A stretch of 35,420 bases of DNA. It comes from an uncultured Subdoligranulum sp. (lineage in GTDB: Bacteria > Bacillota > Clostridia > Oscillospirales > Ruminococcaceae). Both the position numbers and the translations under genes were made by a program. Location: NCBI GenBank assembly GCA_904374465.1, contig CAJFFY010000026.1, positions 1-35,420 on the forward strand, given 5' to 3'. The notes beneath the pieces are model-generated. The model was not told where the DNA came from. It saw only the letters and a program-made list of their open reading frames with translations, and did not search any database. This document shows, piece by piece, positions 1 through 8,490 of the stretch (position 1 is the first letter of the stretch; the number at the start of each line of letters is the position of its first letter).

Positions 1-142
1 CCTCATACTCCCGGCCCGCCTGCTCCGCAAAGGCCAGCATCTCGTCCACATGGGACTTGTCCGGGTCCTCCAATGCCGCTTTGATTACAGCCGGATCAAT
101 GCCAATAATGGCACTGGTATCATTCTCAAAAGGCCATGTCAT
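1..142 (-). CDS. Start of an unidentified protein, cut by window edge
   Basis: A strong ribosome binding site (GGAGG) lies just upstream of an ATG on the minus strand at 140-142. The reading frame stays open to the window edge, giving 47 residues. It begins MTWPFENDTSAI, which resembles the first residues of FtsX-type ABC permeases found on Firmicute integrative elements. The following residues (IGIDPAVIKAALEDPD) are soluble and acidic and do not continue like that family. It may therefore be a short hybrid gene or an unrelated small protein. Function is not assigned. Confidence 0.5.
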   Translation of the reverse strand, partial: MTWPFENDTSAIIGIDPAVIKAALEDPDKSHVDEMLAFAEQAGREYE

Positions 143-162
143 AGTCTGCCACCTCCTCATTC

Positions 163-861
163 TATCCTAAGACTTGCGCTCCGGAAGACGTACAGGCGGC
201 CTGGGAAGCTTCCTGCCGGAATTATTTTTATTCGGACGTACAGTGCCGCGGTTTTTACCCTTCTTACCAGCTGCAGTACTATAAACGGCAGGGCATCCAG
301 GTGCAGATGGAACCGGAAGATGCACAGATCCTGCGGGAAGGCTGTGTGGATTTTATCTCCATCAGTTACTATCGCTCCACCCTGGCGGCGCGCCAGCAAG
401 GCAAACAAAGCGGTGACCCACTGAATCTGGGGGAAGCCAACCCCTATCTCCCCTGCACCGAGTGGGGCATCACCATTGACCCGCTGGGATTCCGCATCGT
501 ACTCCACAATCTGTATGACCGCTATGGGCTTCCCATCATGGTGGTCGAAAACGGTCTGGGGGCCGTGGACACCGTGGCGGAAGACGGAAAGGTGCATGAC
601 ACCTATCGCATCGATTTCTATCGTACCCACATCCGGGCCATGAAAGATGCCATTGAGTTGGACGGTGTGGACGTGATGGGCTACACCCCTTGGGGATGGA
701 TTGACATTGTCAGTGCCGGCTCCGGGGAGATGCGCAAACGGTACGGATTTGTCTATGTGGATATGGACGATACCGGCCACGGCAGTTTGGCCCGTTCCCG
801 CAAGGACAGCTTTGCCTGGTACAAAAAGGTAATCGCCTCCAACGGAGAAGATTTGGACTGA
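163..861 (+). pseudogene. 6-phospho-beta-glucosidase (GH1), 5'-truncated
   Basis: The translation from about 163 (YPKTCAPEDV) to the stop at 859-861 matches the C-terminal half of glycoside hydrolase family 1, which hydrolyses (phospho-)beta-glucosides in the cytoplasm. The nucleophile motif VVENGLG is at about 540-560 and the TPWGWIDIVSAGSGEMRKRYGF block typical of the family's C-terminus follows. About 230 residues remain of the usual 470 or so. The N-terminal half of the barrel, including the acid/base NEP motif, is missing. An in-frame stop at 142-144 sits just before the homology, next to the ribosome binding site of the opposite-strand gene. An ATG at 301 could start a 186-residue product, but it could not be an active enzyme. 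Confidence 0.85.
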
Positions 862-866
862 CAGCA

Positions 867-900
867 AAAAGCGTGAATCTTGAAAAAGATTCACGCTTTT
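867..900. terminator. Bidirectional rho-independent terminator
   Basis: A perfect 15-bp inverted repeat (867-881 and 886-900) with loop GAAA carries A-runs on the left and T-runs on the right. It ends both the GH1 remnant from the left and the oleate hydratase gene from the right. Confidence 0.9.
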
Positions 901-924
901 CTTTCTGTCGGGAAAGGTCCGGGG

Positions 925-2729
925 TCAGACTTTCGGGAACTGGGGATCCAGTACCGCTTTCTTCTGTGCCACACTGCGGTCCTTGCCCTGGTACATGATG
1001 TAGTAGGGCGGAATGCTGTTGACCTTATCCAGCAGCTGACGCTTCAGTTCGGGGATTTTCAGGGGATTGATCTTGGGCAGGTCCTTCTCGGTGACAGGTC
1101 CTTCGATGCCGGCAAACTTCTTCATCCGCTCCAGGAAATAGCGCATGTCATACTCAGCGGGATAGACCCCGATGAGTTCTTTCTCCAGACCGGTGAGCTG
1201 GTACACCGCCTGCAGCGGGGTGCGCACCGACGTTTCGATGGTAAAGACCACGTCGCCGGGAATCTCCACAAACTGCCCCGTGAACGCCAGGTTGGTGCAA
1301 CCCTCCGGAACCACCCGGGGACGGTCGGTGCCGGTGCGCGGCATGAACTGGCTGGTGATGTAAGGCATCATGCAGGTGGAAATGTGGGCGTGAGCCAGTA
1401 CCTCGTTCTGAATGTCCAGCATATCGAAGTGGTAAAGGATCTCCAGCAAGATCTCCTCCCCCGTGCACTCCGCCATGGGCTTTTTGATATAGTCGCCCAG
1501 GCGCTCCCCGAAGAGGCCGTCTCCCCACAGCGCATCCTCGTTGTTGACCCACTGGTCGGGGAAGTAGTCCCGGTCATAGAGCATCAAACTGATTTCCCAA
1601 CCGGAATCCTTCACCGTGATGATACCGCCCGTGCCGCTGGGGCTGCCCGTCATTCGTTCCAGCCGCTGGAAGAACTCGGGATAATCTTTGATGGTGATGA
1701 AATAACTCATCCACTTGGTCTTGTCGATCTGGCCAAGGAACTTTTCCGGGTGGCCGAATTTCTCGTTGCGCTTGGCCAGGTTGCACCAGATATCGAAAAG
1801 TCCCAGTTCTTCGGTGCTGCGGTTGGTCTCCGCCACATGGGTATTATCTCCGAAACGGGCATTGGTCATCAGCGAACCGCTGGTCACGAACACATAATCC
1901 TTGACATCCACCGGAATGCGCGTGTCCAGACCATCCAATTTGGACTTGATCCCGTACACCGTGTTGCAGGCATCGTCCATCTCCAGGTCATACACCGCAC
2001 AGCCGTATTGGAAGTGTACTCCCTTTTTCTGCAACCAGACCATGATGGGCTTGATAATGGAGTCGTACTCATTGCGCTTGATGTGCAGGGTGCCCTCCAG
2101 GTAATCGATGCGGTTGGCCAGACCAAACCGCGCCAGATACCGTTTGGCTTCCAGGGCGCTGTGGTAAGGCTTGAAGGCCAGCATGGGATGGAAGCACCAC
2201 CACATGGCTGACGAAAAGAAGGGGCTGTCTTTGCCGAAATACTCCTCGATGGTCATATCCTCCAGGTGTTCTTCCGGCTCGGTGAGGAATTTCTGCAGCC
2301 GGGCGGCAGTTTCCGGGTCCATGCGGTAGTCGTGTACATCCTGCCAGATATGCCCCTGCTTTACCAGGCAGCGGCACTCCGAATGGATGGCGGATTCCCG
2401 GTTCACATCCACCGTCTCGTCCAGCACTGTGCGTCCCGGAGTATCCAACGAGGGAATCTTACTGCAAAGATACCACAGACATTCCATGTGGGTTCCAGTT
2501 CCCGCTCACCAGGACAGATGTAAGCGCCCTCCGTGCCGATGACACCGCAGCAGCCGCCCATATCCCGACGCTTTTCGTAGATTGTGATGTTCTTGCCGGG
2601 CATGCCTGCGTCGTCGATCAGAAAGACCGCTGCGGCCAATCCCGCGATGCCACCGCCCACAATGTGGGCTTTGCGCTGCTCGATCCTCTGGGGTTTGTTG
2701 GGACGATAGAAAGTACTGTAAATATTCAT
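925..2729 (-). pseudogene. ohyA: Oleate hydratase, disrupted by a one-base frameshift
   Basis: FAD-dependent oleate hydratase (MCRA family) adds water to the cis-9 double bond of unsaturated fatty acids to make 10-hydroxy acids, a fatty-acid detoxification reaction in gut Firmicutes. Translation starts at ATG 2727-2729 behind GAAAGGAG. The first 80 or so residues (MNIYSTFYRPNKP, then the dinucleotide fold GGGIAGLAAA) are in one frame and the rest (MECLWYLCSKIPSLD to the stop at 925-927) in another. Restoring one G in the GGG at 2490-2492 (plus strand) rejoins them as ELEPHMECLW, as expected for the family. The repaired length is about 601 residues, close to family members of about 590. The break could be a real mutation or a homopolymer sequencing error. 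The TetR remnant lies divergently upstream. Confidence 0.9.
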
Positions 2730-2789
2730 AGAAAAAACTCCTTTCAGAAACCAATCGTTCTCATAAGCGAACAGACGAAAGATAATTGA

Positions 2790-3086
2790 CATCGGTCCCT
2801 GCTGGATTTTCTGGAAGAGAACCAGGGCATAGTGCGCACCATCCTGAACAGCAACGGAAAGACCGTTGTGCTCGGGGTTTTGAACGAACAGCTGGAGCGG
2901 GACATGAAGCAACATTTTCGTACCGCTGCCCAGGCGGGGGCCAATCCCGGGCAGAATCCCGAACTGCTGGCCGTGCTGTACAGCGGTGCTGTCATCAACT
3001 GCGCCCAGTGGTGGCTGACCCGAGGCAGCCGGATGACCAAGGAACAGGTAGTGGATCAGTTTGCGCTGCTTGTACAGCGCCTCTGA
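2790..3086 (+). pseudogene. TetR-family regulator, C-terminal fragment
   Basis: The open frame from 2790 to the stop at 3084-3086 encodes about 98 residues. They look like the ligand-binding C-terminal half of a TetR/AcrR regulator (DFLEENQGIV, then helical SGAVINCAQWWL and a final VVDQFALLVQRL helix). The N-terminal DNA-binding helix-turn-helix is absent, and an in-frame stop lies at 2787-2789. It is divergent from the oleate hydratase gene, the usual position for its repressor, so it is probably the remains of that regulator. A GTG at 2832 could start a shorter product with no DNA-binding domain. Confidence 0.6.
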
Positions 3087-3157
3087 CTTCTACAGCCCGG
3101 TCCTCCGTATGCTCCGGCCTGCACCAGGCTTTATTCAAGCAATCTGCGGAAATTTTG

Positions 3158-3187
3158 TTTGCCATGCCGGAACGAACTCGCTATACT
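3158..3187 (+). promoter_or_regulatory. Promoter of exporter module 1
   Basis: The -10 hexamer TATACT (3182-3187) is preceded by an 18-bp spacer and TTTGCC (3158-3163). The block around it, AATTTTGTTTGC plus CGCTATACTGGAAC, recurs almost exactly upstream of the second module at 28684-28713. Here the start site would be about 190 nt from the response-regulator start codon, leaving a long untranslated leader (about 3195-3378) in which I recognise no gene or riboswitch. Confidence 0.6.
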
Positions 3188-3378
3188 GGAACTGGACCGG
3201 CAAAAGATTTCCATGGGAAGAAGCCGCCAACATGGGAGCATGATAGTCGCCATGAAAGCCGGAAGAGTACCTTGTACTGTAACGGTCGGTGTTTTTCCGC
3301 CTTGTCCCCTGTTCCGGCAACCGTACCGGTCCGTTCTTAATAAATTCCTTTTTATCCCTTGCAAAGGAGGGGGCCGCC

Positions 3379-4047
3379 ATGGCCGAACACATTCTTATTG
3401 TGGAAGATGATACCGCCCTGGGACAGGGGCTCTGCCTGACGCTGGAGCAATACACTTGCACGCTGGCCTCCACACTGGCTGAAGGCCGTACCCTGCTGCA
3501 ACGGGGCGGCTGGGATCTCGTGATTCTGGACATCAATCTGCCGGACGGCAGCGGGCTGGATTTGCTGGCACAGATCCGTCATGCCAGCCAGTTGCCGGTG
3601 CTGATCCTGACCGCCAACGACATGGAGCTGGACGAAGTGCGAGGCCTGGAACTGGGCGCCGACGACTATGTGACCAAGCCCTTCTCGCTGGCGGTGCTGC
3701 GGGCCCGTGTGAAAAACCTGCTGCGCAGCCGCCGGGCCGGGGCAGAAACCCTCTACCGGCAGGGGGCCTTTGTCTTTGACTTTGCCCGGCTGGAATTCTG
3801 CCGGGATGGGCAGGACATCGAGCTTTCCCGTACCGAGCAGCGACTACTGCGGCTGCTGGTGGAAAACCGCGGCCGGGTGCTGACCCGTGCCCAACTGCTG
3901 GACGCGGTGTGGGACGGCGGCGAATTTGTGGACGAAAACGCCCTCTCGGTAGCCATGCGGCGGCTGCGGGCCAAGCTCATCGACCCACCCATCCGCACCG
4001 TCTACGGTGTGGGCTATCAGTGGGAATACGAGGAGGCCGCCCGATGA
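3379..4047 (+). CDS. OmpR/PhoB-family response regulator (module 1)
   Basis: A cytoplasmic DNA-binding response regulator of 222 residues. The receiver domain (about 1-118) has the acidic pair E9/D10/D11, phospho-acceptor D51 in VILDINLPDG, T78 and K100 in TKPF. The C-terminal winged helix (about 125-220) has the typical RTEQRLLRLLVENRGRVLTR and VYGVGYQWE blocks. The start ATG is chosen because AAAGGAGG precedes it and the receiver domain begins directly after. Its stop overlaps the kinase start (ATGA), so the two are co-translated. It presumably activates the ABC genes downstream. Confidence 0.93.
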   Translation: MAEHILIVEDDTALGQGLCLTLEQYTCTLASTLAEGRTLLQRGGWDLVILDINLPDGSGLDLLAQIRHASQLPVLILTANDMELDEVRGLELGADDYVTKPFSLAVLRARVKNLLRSRRAGAETLYRQGAFVFDFARLEFCRDGQDIELSRTEQRLLRLLVENRGRVLTRAQLLDAVWDGGEFVDENALSVAMRRLRAKLIDPPIRTVYGVGYQWEYEEAAR

Positions 4048-4961
4048 TCCCGGTACTTTTCTGTTTGGTCGGGCTGGCTGCCCTAGCCGTAGGGGCCTGG
4101 TTCTTCTGGCAGGCCCGGCGCACGATGCACCGGCTGGACCGGATGCTGACCCAGGCCATTGACGGCGGTTTCGTGGAGGAATCCTACGACGAAACAGCCC
4201 TTTCCTCCCTGGAAGCCCGGATGGCCCGGCTGCTCCACGGCAGCGCCGCCGCCAACCGGGCGCTGGAACAGGAGCAGGCCGCCGTAAAGACGCTGATTTC
4301 GGATATTTCCCACCAGGCACGCACCCCGATGTCCAACGTGCTGCTCTACGCCGCGCTGCTGGACGAGACCGACCTCTCCGAAGTACAGCGGGCCCGGCTG
4401 GTCCCTCTGTGCCAGCAGGCGGAAAAGCTGCATTTTCTGCTGGAAAACCTCCTCCGCGCCTCCCGGCTGGAAACCGGACTTTTACAGCTGGCCCCCACGG
4501 TCAGCCCCGTGGCAGACCTGATGGAACAGGCCGCCGGGGAAGCCCGTGCCGCCGCCCGTACGAAAAAACTGACCCTGACGGTGCATTCCACCGAAGCCGC
4601 CGCCTGTTTCGATCCCAAATGGACCCCCGAGGCACTCTACAATCTGGTGGACAACGCCGTGAAATATACCCCCGCTGGGGGCCGGGTGGACCTTTCCGCC
4701 ACTTTGACCGACAGTTTCTGCCGGCTGGATGTGGCCGATACCGGCCCCGGCATTCCCGAAAGTGAGCAAGGCGCCATCTTCAACCGATTTGTCCGCGGTG
4801 CCGACGCCCGGACATCGGAAGGGTTGGGCATCGGGCTGTATCTGGCCCGGCAGATTGTCGCCGGACAGGGCGGATACATCCGGGTTCGCAGTGCACCGGG
4901 GCAAGGCAGCACCTTCTCCCTCTATCTGCCGCGGCAAAAAGCCCTCACCGGACATTCATGA
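4044..4961 (+). CDS. Sensor histidine kinase with minimal sensor (module 1)
   Basis: A 305-residue membrane histidine kinase. One transmembrane segment lies at about residues 3-22, followed directly by a cytoplasmic linker, the HisKA helix with phospho-acceptor H90 (ISHQARTPMS), and an ATPase domain with N-box (NLVDNAVKYTP), G1 (DTGPGIP) and G2 (GLGIGLYLA). There is no extracytoplasmic domain, so it cannot bind an external ligand by itself. By analogy with peptide-sensing BceRS-type systems, the large permease encoded downstream may be the sensor. It partners the response regulator it overlaps by four bases. Confidence 0.92.
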   Translation: MIPVLFCLVGLAALAVGAWFFWQARRTMHRLDRMLTQAIDGGFVEESYDETALSSLEARMARLLHGSAAANRALEQEQAAVKTLISDISHQARTPMSNVLLYAALLDETDLSEVQRARLVPLCQQAEKLHFLLENLLRASRLETGLLQLAPTVSPVADLMEQAAGEARAAARTKKLTLTVHSTEAAACFDPKWTPEALYNLVDNAVKYTPAGGRVDLSATLTDSFCRLDVADTGPGIPESEQGAIFNRFVRGADARTSEGLGIGLYLARQIVAGQGGYIRVRSAPGQGSTFSLYLPRQKALTGHS

Positions 4962-4963
4962 TT

Positions 4964-4989
4964 CTTTCCAACCTGTCATTTTCTGGAAA
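4964..4989 (+). promoter_or_regulatory. Inverted repeat upstream of ABC operon 1
   Basis: CTTTCCA (4964-4970) and TGGAAAG (4984-4990) form a perfect 7-bp inverted repeat just after the kinase stop. A TATACT -10-like hexamer follows at 5012-5017. This is a plausible binding site for the cognate response regulator in front of the ABC genes. No convincing -35 is seen, as expected for an activated promoter. Confidence 0.4.
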
Positions 4990-5017
4990 GTGTGCCGACA
5001 GATTGTTGCTGTATACT

Positions 5018-5060
5018 GGGTATTGCAGAAAGGGAATCCTTCTGCAATACCCGTTTTTTC
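5018..5060 (+). terminator. Terminator or attenuator between kinase and ABC genes
   Basis: GGGTATTGCAGAA (5018-5030) pairs perfectly with 5040-5052, and CGTTTTTTC follows. This is a textbook intrinsic terminator between the kinase stop and the ATPase start. It lies just after the TATACT at 5012-5017, so it may attenuate transcripts from that promoter as well as ending the regulator-kinase message. Confidence 0.8.
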
Positions 5061-5085
5061 TGTATCACAGGCAAAGGAGCCAACC

Positions 5086-5754
5086 ATGACTATTTTACAG
5101 ACCCATGCCCTGAAAAAATATTACGGCAGCGGCGACACCCTGGTGAAAGCCCTGGACGGCGTGGACCTCTCGGTGGAAGAGGGCGAATTTGTCGCCATTG
5201 TGGGCACTTCGGGCAGCGGTAAAAGCACCCTGCTGCATATGCTGGGCGGGCTGGACCGCCCCACTTCCGGCACCGTCACAGTGGACAGCAAGGAGATTTT
5301 CTCCCTGAAAGAGGAGGCGCTGACCATTTTCCGCCGCCGCAAGATTGGTTTTGTGTTCCAGGCCTACAACCTGGTGCCGGTACTCAGCGTCTACGATAAC
5401 ATCGTGCTGCCCATCCAGCTGGACGGCGCCCGGGTGGACCGCGCCCACGTAGACCGTATCATCCAGGCGCTGGGGTTGGAAAGCAAACTTCACAGTCTGC
5501 CGGGGCAGCTTTCCGGCGGGCAGCAGCAACGGGTGGCCATTGCCCGGGCGCTGGCTACCAAGCCCGCCATCCTGCTGGCGGATGAACCCACCGGCAACCT
5601 GGACACCGCCACCAGCCAGGACGTGCTGAGCCTGATGAAGACGATGAGCCGCACCTTCCGCCAGACGATGGTGATGATTACCCACAATGAGGAGATCGCC
5701 CAACTGGCCGACCGCATCGTCCGCATTGAGGACGGCCACATCGTGGCACGCTGA
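5086..5754 (+). CDS. ABC exporter ATP-binding protein (module 1)
   Basis: A 222-residue MacB/LolD-type ATPase that powers the FtsX-type permease encoded next. It shows Walker A GTSGSGKST (about residues 42-50), the Q-loop in FVFQAYN, signature LSGGQQQRVAIARA, Walker B ILLADEPTGNLD and the H-loop in MITHNEE. GCAAAGGAG precedes the ATG. The permease starts 14 bases after the stop, so the two form an operon. Together with the two-component genes this fits an antimicrobial-peptide or envelope-stress export unit; the substrate cannot be read from sequence. Confidence 0.93.
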   Translation: MTILQTHALKKYYGSGDTLVKALDGVDLSVEEGEFVAIVGTSGSGKSTLLHMLGGLDRPTSGTVTVDSKEIFSLKEEALTIFRRRKIGFVFQAYNLVPVLSVYDNIVLPIQLDGARVDRAHVDRIIQALGLESKLHSLPGQLSGGQQQRVAIARALATKPAILLADEPTGNLDTATSQDVLSLMKTMSRTFRQTMVMITHNEEIAQLADRIVRIEDGHIVAR

Positions 5755-5768
5755 GGGGAGGGTCCTAT

Positions 5769-8429
5769 ATGCTGAACGTTGCCAACCGCCGCTGCATCCG
5801 GCGGCTGAGTCTGAAAACTTTGTCCTCCGCCCGCACCCGCAACCTGGTGGCCGTGCTGGCCATCGCGCTGACCAGTTTGCTGTTCACCTCGCTGTTCACC
5901 ATCGCCCTGTCCATCAACGACGGGATGCAGCAGGCATCTTTCCGGCAGGCGGGCGGATTTGCCCACGGCACCTTCAAACGGCTGGAACCGGGGCAGATTG
6001 ACGAACTCTGCACCGACCCGCTGATCGAGGCCTGGGGCAAACGGCTGTTTGTGGGCATGCCCGAGGGCGGGCCTTTCGCCAAAGCCCATGTGGAGGTGAG
6101 CTACTGCGATGCCAACGAAGCCCATTGGATGTTCTGTGATCCCGTGGAGGGCCGTCTGCCTGAGAGGGATACCGAAGCCGCCACCGACACCCGCGTGCTG
6201 GCCCTGCTGGGGGTGGAGCCGGAACTGGGCGCACAGTTTACGCTGGACATTCCGCTGGATGGACGGACAGTCACCCGCACCTTTACGCTGTGCGGCTGGT
6301 GGAACTACGATGAAGCCTGCACCGCCAGCAATGTGCTGGTCACCCAGTCCGCGGCCCAGGCCATGCTGGATGAAGCGGGGGTGGTCCCACCGGGGGAAGA
6401 CGGGCTGACCGGTACCTGGTCGATGGATGTGATGCTGACTCACGGGGCCCGCTCCATCGGGGAGGACCTGGCCGCTATCCTGCAAAACCATGGCTACCAG
6501 AACGAAACACCTGGAGATCATTACATTGCAACTGGCGTCAACTGGGGCTATACCGGCGCCAGTATTTCCGCCAAGCTGGATTCCACCACGCTGTTCCTGA
6601 TTGTGGGCGTGCTGGCATTGATTCTGCTCACCGGATACCTCATCATTTATAACGTGTTCCAGATCTCGGTGGCCGGGGATATCCGATTTTACGGCCTTCT
6701 GAAAACCATTGGTACCACGCCCCGGCAGTTGCGCCGCATCCTGCGTAACCAGGCGCTGCTGCTGGCTGCGGCAGGTATTCCCGTAGGCTTGCTTCTGGGA
6801 TGGCTGGCGGGCTGTGCCCTGGCCCCCGTGGTGGTTCGGAATCTGGACAGCGTCTCGGTGGTGGCTTCGGCCAATCCCTGGATTTTTGTGGGGGCGGCGG
6901 TGTTCTCCCTCGCCACCGTGTTGCTCTCCTGCCTGCGCCCCGGGCAGATGGCCGGGCGGGTCTCCCCCATCGAGGCCGTCCGCTATACCGAGGGTAAGGT
7001 TTCCCGCCGGGACCATTCCTCAGCCCGGGGGACCTCGCTGCTGGGGATGGCCGTAGCCAACCTTCGCCGCAGCACCGGCAAAACGGTGCTGACGATTCTC
7101 TCCCTCTCCCTGGCGCTGGTGCTGCTCACCTTTACCGCCACCCTCACCGGCGGGTTTGACCTGGACAAGTTTGTGGCCCATTACGCCACTACCGATTTCG
7201 TGGTGGCGGACGCCAGTAAGTTCCAGAGCGGCAACCTGTTCAGCGCCGACACCGCCCTTTCCCAGAATACCATTGATACTATTCAGAGCCAGGGTAGCAT
7301 TGCCGAGGGCGGATGCATCTACGGCAAGATCGGTTGGATCGAGGAGTTCGTCACCGAGGACTACTACCGTGCCGCCCAGAGCCAATGGCTCACCCACGAG
7401 CAGCTGGACGTGGTGGTGGACAGCATTCCTCGGGACGAAAACGGCCTGCTGCCGGTCTCGGCACAGCTCTACGGCATGGAGGATTTTGCTCTGGACCAGC
7501 TGAAGGTGGTGGAGGGGGACCTGGCCCCCCTGTCCGACCCGGACAGCCACGCCATTGCGGCGGTCTACACCGACGATGATTACGGTCAGGTCGTTCCGGA
7601 CAGCCATTGGGCCAGGCTGGGGGATACTGTCACCCTGCGGTATGTGGATGAATACGAATACTACTACACCGACACCGGAGAGGTCATCCCCGAACTCAAC
7701 GACACCGTGACCAGCGGGGACCGCCCCTGGGACAGCCGGGCCGTTTCCTACCGGGATGTACAGTACACCGTCACGGCGCTGGTCCTCGTCCCCAACGGGT
7801 TGAGCTACCGCTACTACGGCGACGATGCCTTTGTGCTGGGAGCGGATGCCTTTATCCGGGATACCGGCACCCAGAGCGTCATGTATTATACCTTCAACAC
7901 CACCGACGATGCCGCCGAAACCGCAATGGAATCCTTTCTCCACACTTATACCGGCACCGTGGATCCTTCGCTGGATTATGAGAGCAAGGCGGTCTACTCC
8001 GCGCAGTTTGACGGGATACGGCAGATGTTCCTGCTGTTGGGTGGGGCGCTTATCTTTATTGTGGGGCTGGTGGGTGTGCTGAACTTCTTCAATGCCGTGG
8101 TCACCGGCATCACGGCCCGGCGCCGGGAGCTGGCCGTGTTGCAGGCCATCGGCATGACCCGCCGCCAGTTGCGGATCATGCTAGCGGCAGAAGGTTTGCT
8201 TTATACCCTGAGCGCCGCCGCCCTGACGCTGGCACTCTCCCTGCTGCTGGGGCCCACGCTGGGCAACGGACTGGAGCATCTGTTCTGGTTCTACACCTAC
8301 CGGTTGAATCTGCTTCCGTTGGTGGGCGCTTTGCCCCTCTTTGCGGCTCTGGGCATCCTGATTCCGCTGGCCAGCTGCCATGCCGCTGCCCGTCACTCAG
8401 TGGTGGAGCGCCTGCGCGCCTCAGAATAA
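5769..8429 (+). CDS. FtsX/MacB-type ABC permease (module 1)
   Basis: An 886-residue membrane protein with two FtsX domains. Transmembrane helices are at about residues 27-48 and 276-300, then two more near 325-345 and 370-390. The second half repeats the plan: a helix near 440-460, a large extracytoplasmic domain (about 460-750), and three helices near 754-778, 810-830 and 850-870. GGGGAGGG precedes the ATG. Both FtsX domains show the short cytoplasmic loop motifs IGTTPRQLRRIL and IGMTRRQLRIML. The big external domains suit capture of a peptide or lipid substrate or signal detection. A terminator follows closely. Confidence 0.92.
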   Translation: MLNVANRRCIRRLSLKTLSSARTRNLVAVLAIALTSLLFTSLFTIALSINDGMQQASFRQAGGFAHGTFKRLEPGQIDELCTDPLIEAWGKRLFVGMPEGGPFAKAHVEVSYCDANEAHWMFCDPVEGRLPERDTEAATDTRVLALLGVEPELGAQFTLDIPLDGRTVTRTFTLCGWWNYDEACTASNVLVTQSAAQAMLDEAGVVPPGEDGLTGTWSMDVMLTHGARSIGEDLAAILQNHGYQNETPGDHYIATGVNWGYTGASISAKLDSTTLFLIVGVLALILLTGYLIIYNVFQISVAGDIRFYGLLKTIGTTPRQLRRILRNQALLLAAAGIPVGLLLGWLAGCALAPVVVRNLDSVSVVASANPWIFVGAAVFSLATVLLSCLRPGQMAGRVSPIEAVRYTEGKVSRRDHSSARGTSLLGMAVANLRRSTGKTVLTILSLSLALVLLTFTATLTGGFDLDKFVAHYATTDFVVADASKFQSGNLFSADTALSQNTIDTIQSQGSIAEGGCIYGKIGWIEEFVTEDYYRAAQSQWLTHEQLDVVVDSIPRDENGLLPVSAQLYGMEDFALDQLKVVEGDLAPLSDPDSHAIAAVYTDDDYGQVVPDSHWARLGDTVTLRYVDEYEYYYTDTGEVIPELNDTVTSGDRPWDSRAVSYRDVQYTVTALVLVPNGLSYRYYGDDAFVLGADAFIRDTGTQSVMYYTFNTTDDAAETAMESFLHTYTGTVDPSLDYESKAVYSAQFDGIRQMFLLLGGALIFIVGLVGVLNFFNAVVTGITARRRELAVLQAIGMTRRQLRIMLAAEGLLYTLSAAALTLALSLLLGPTLGNGLEHLFWFYTYRLNLLPLVGALPLFAALGILIPLASCHAAARHSVVERLRASE

Positions 8430-8449
8430 TCTTTCTTCCAATAGAATCG

Positions 8450-8490
8450 TCAGGCCCCCGGTTTTCACCGGGGGCCTGACTTGTCTTTTT
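8450..8490 (+). terminator. Terminator of exporter operon 1, facing the ECF operon
   Basis: A 12-bp GC-rich stem (8450-8461 with 8468-8479) with loop TTTTCA is followed by TTGTCTTTTTT. It ends the plus-strand ABC operon and lies at the convergent end of the leftward ECF operon. Confidence 0.85.

Noticed and set aside
880..2211. A 443-residue plus-strand frame opposite oleate hydratase
   Set aside because: Antisense shadow of a recognised gene; no motifs and it starts inside a terminator hairpin.
5490..7016. A 508-residue minus-strand frame opposite the ABC genes
   Set aside because: Gly/Gln/His-rich composition typical of antisense reading; no domain seen.
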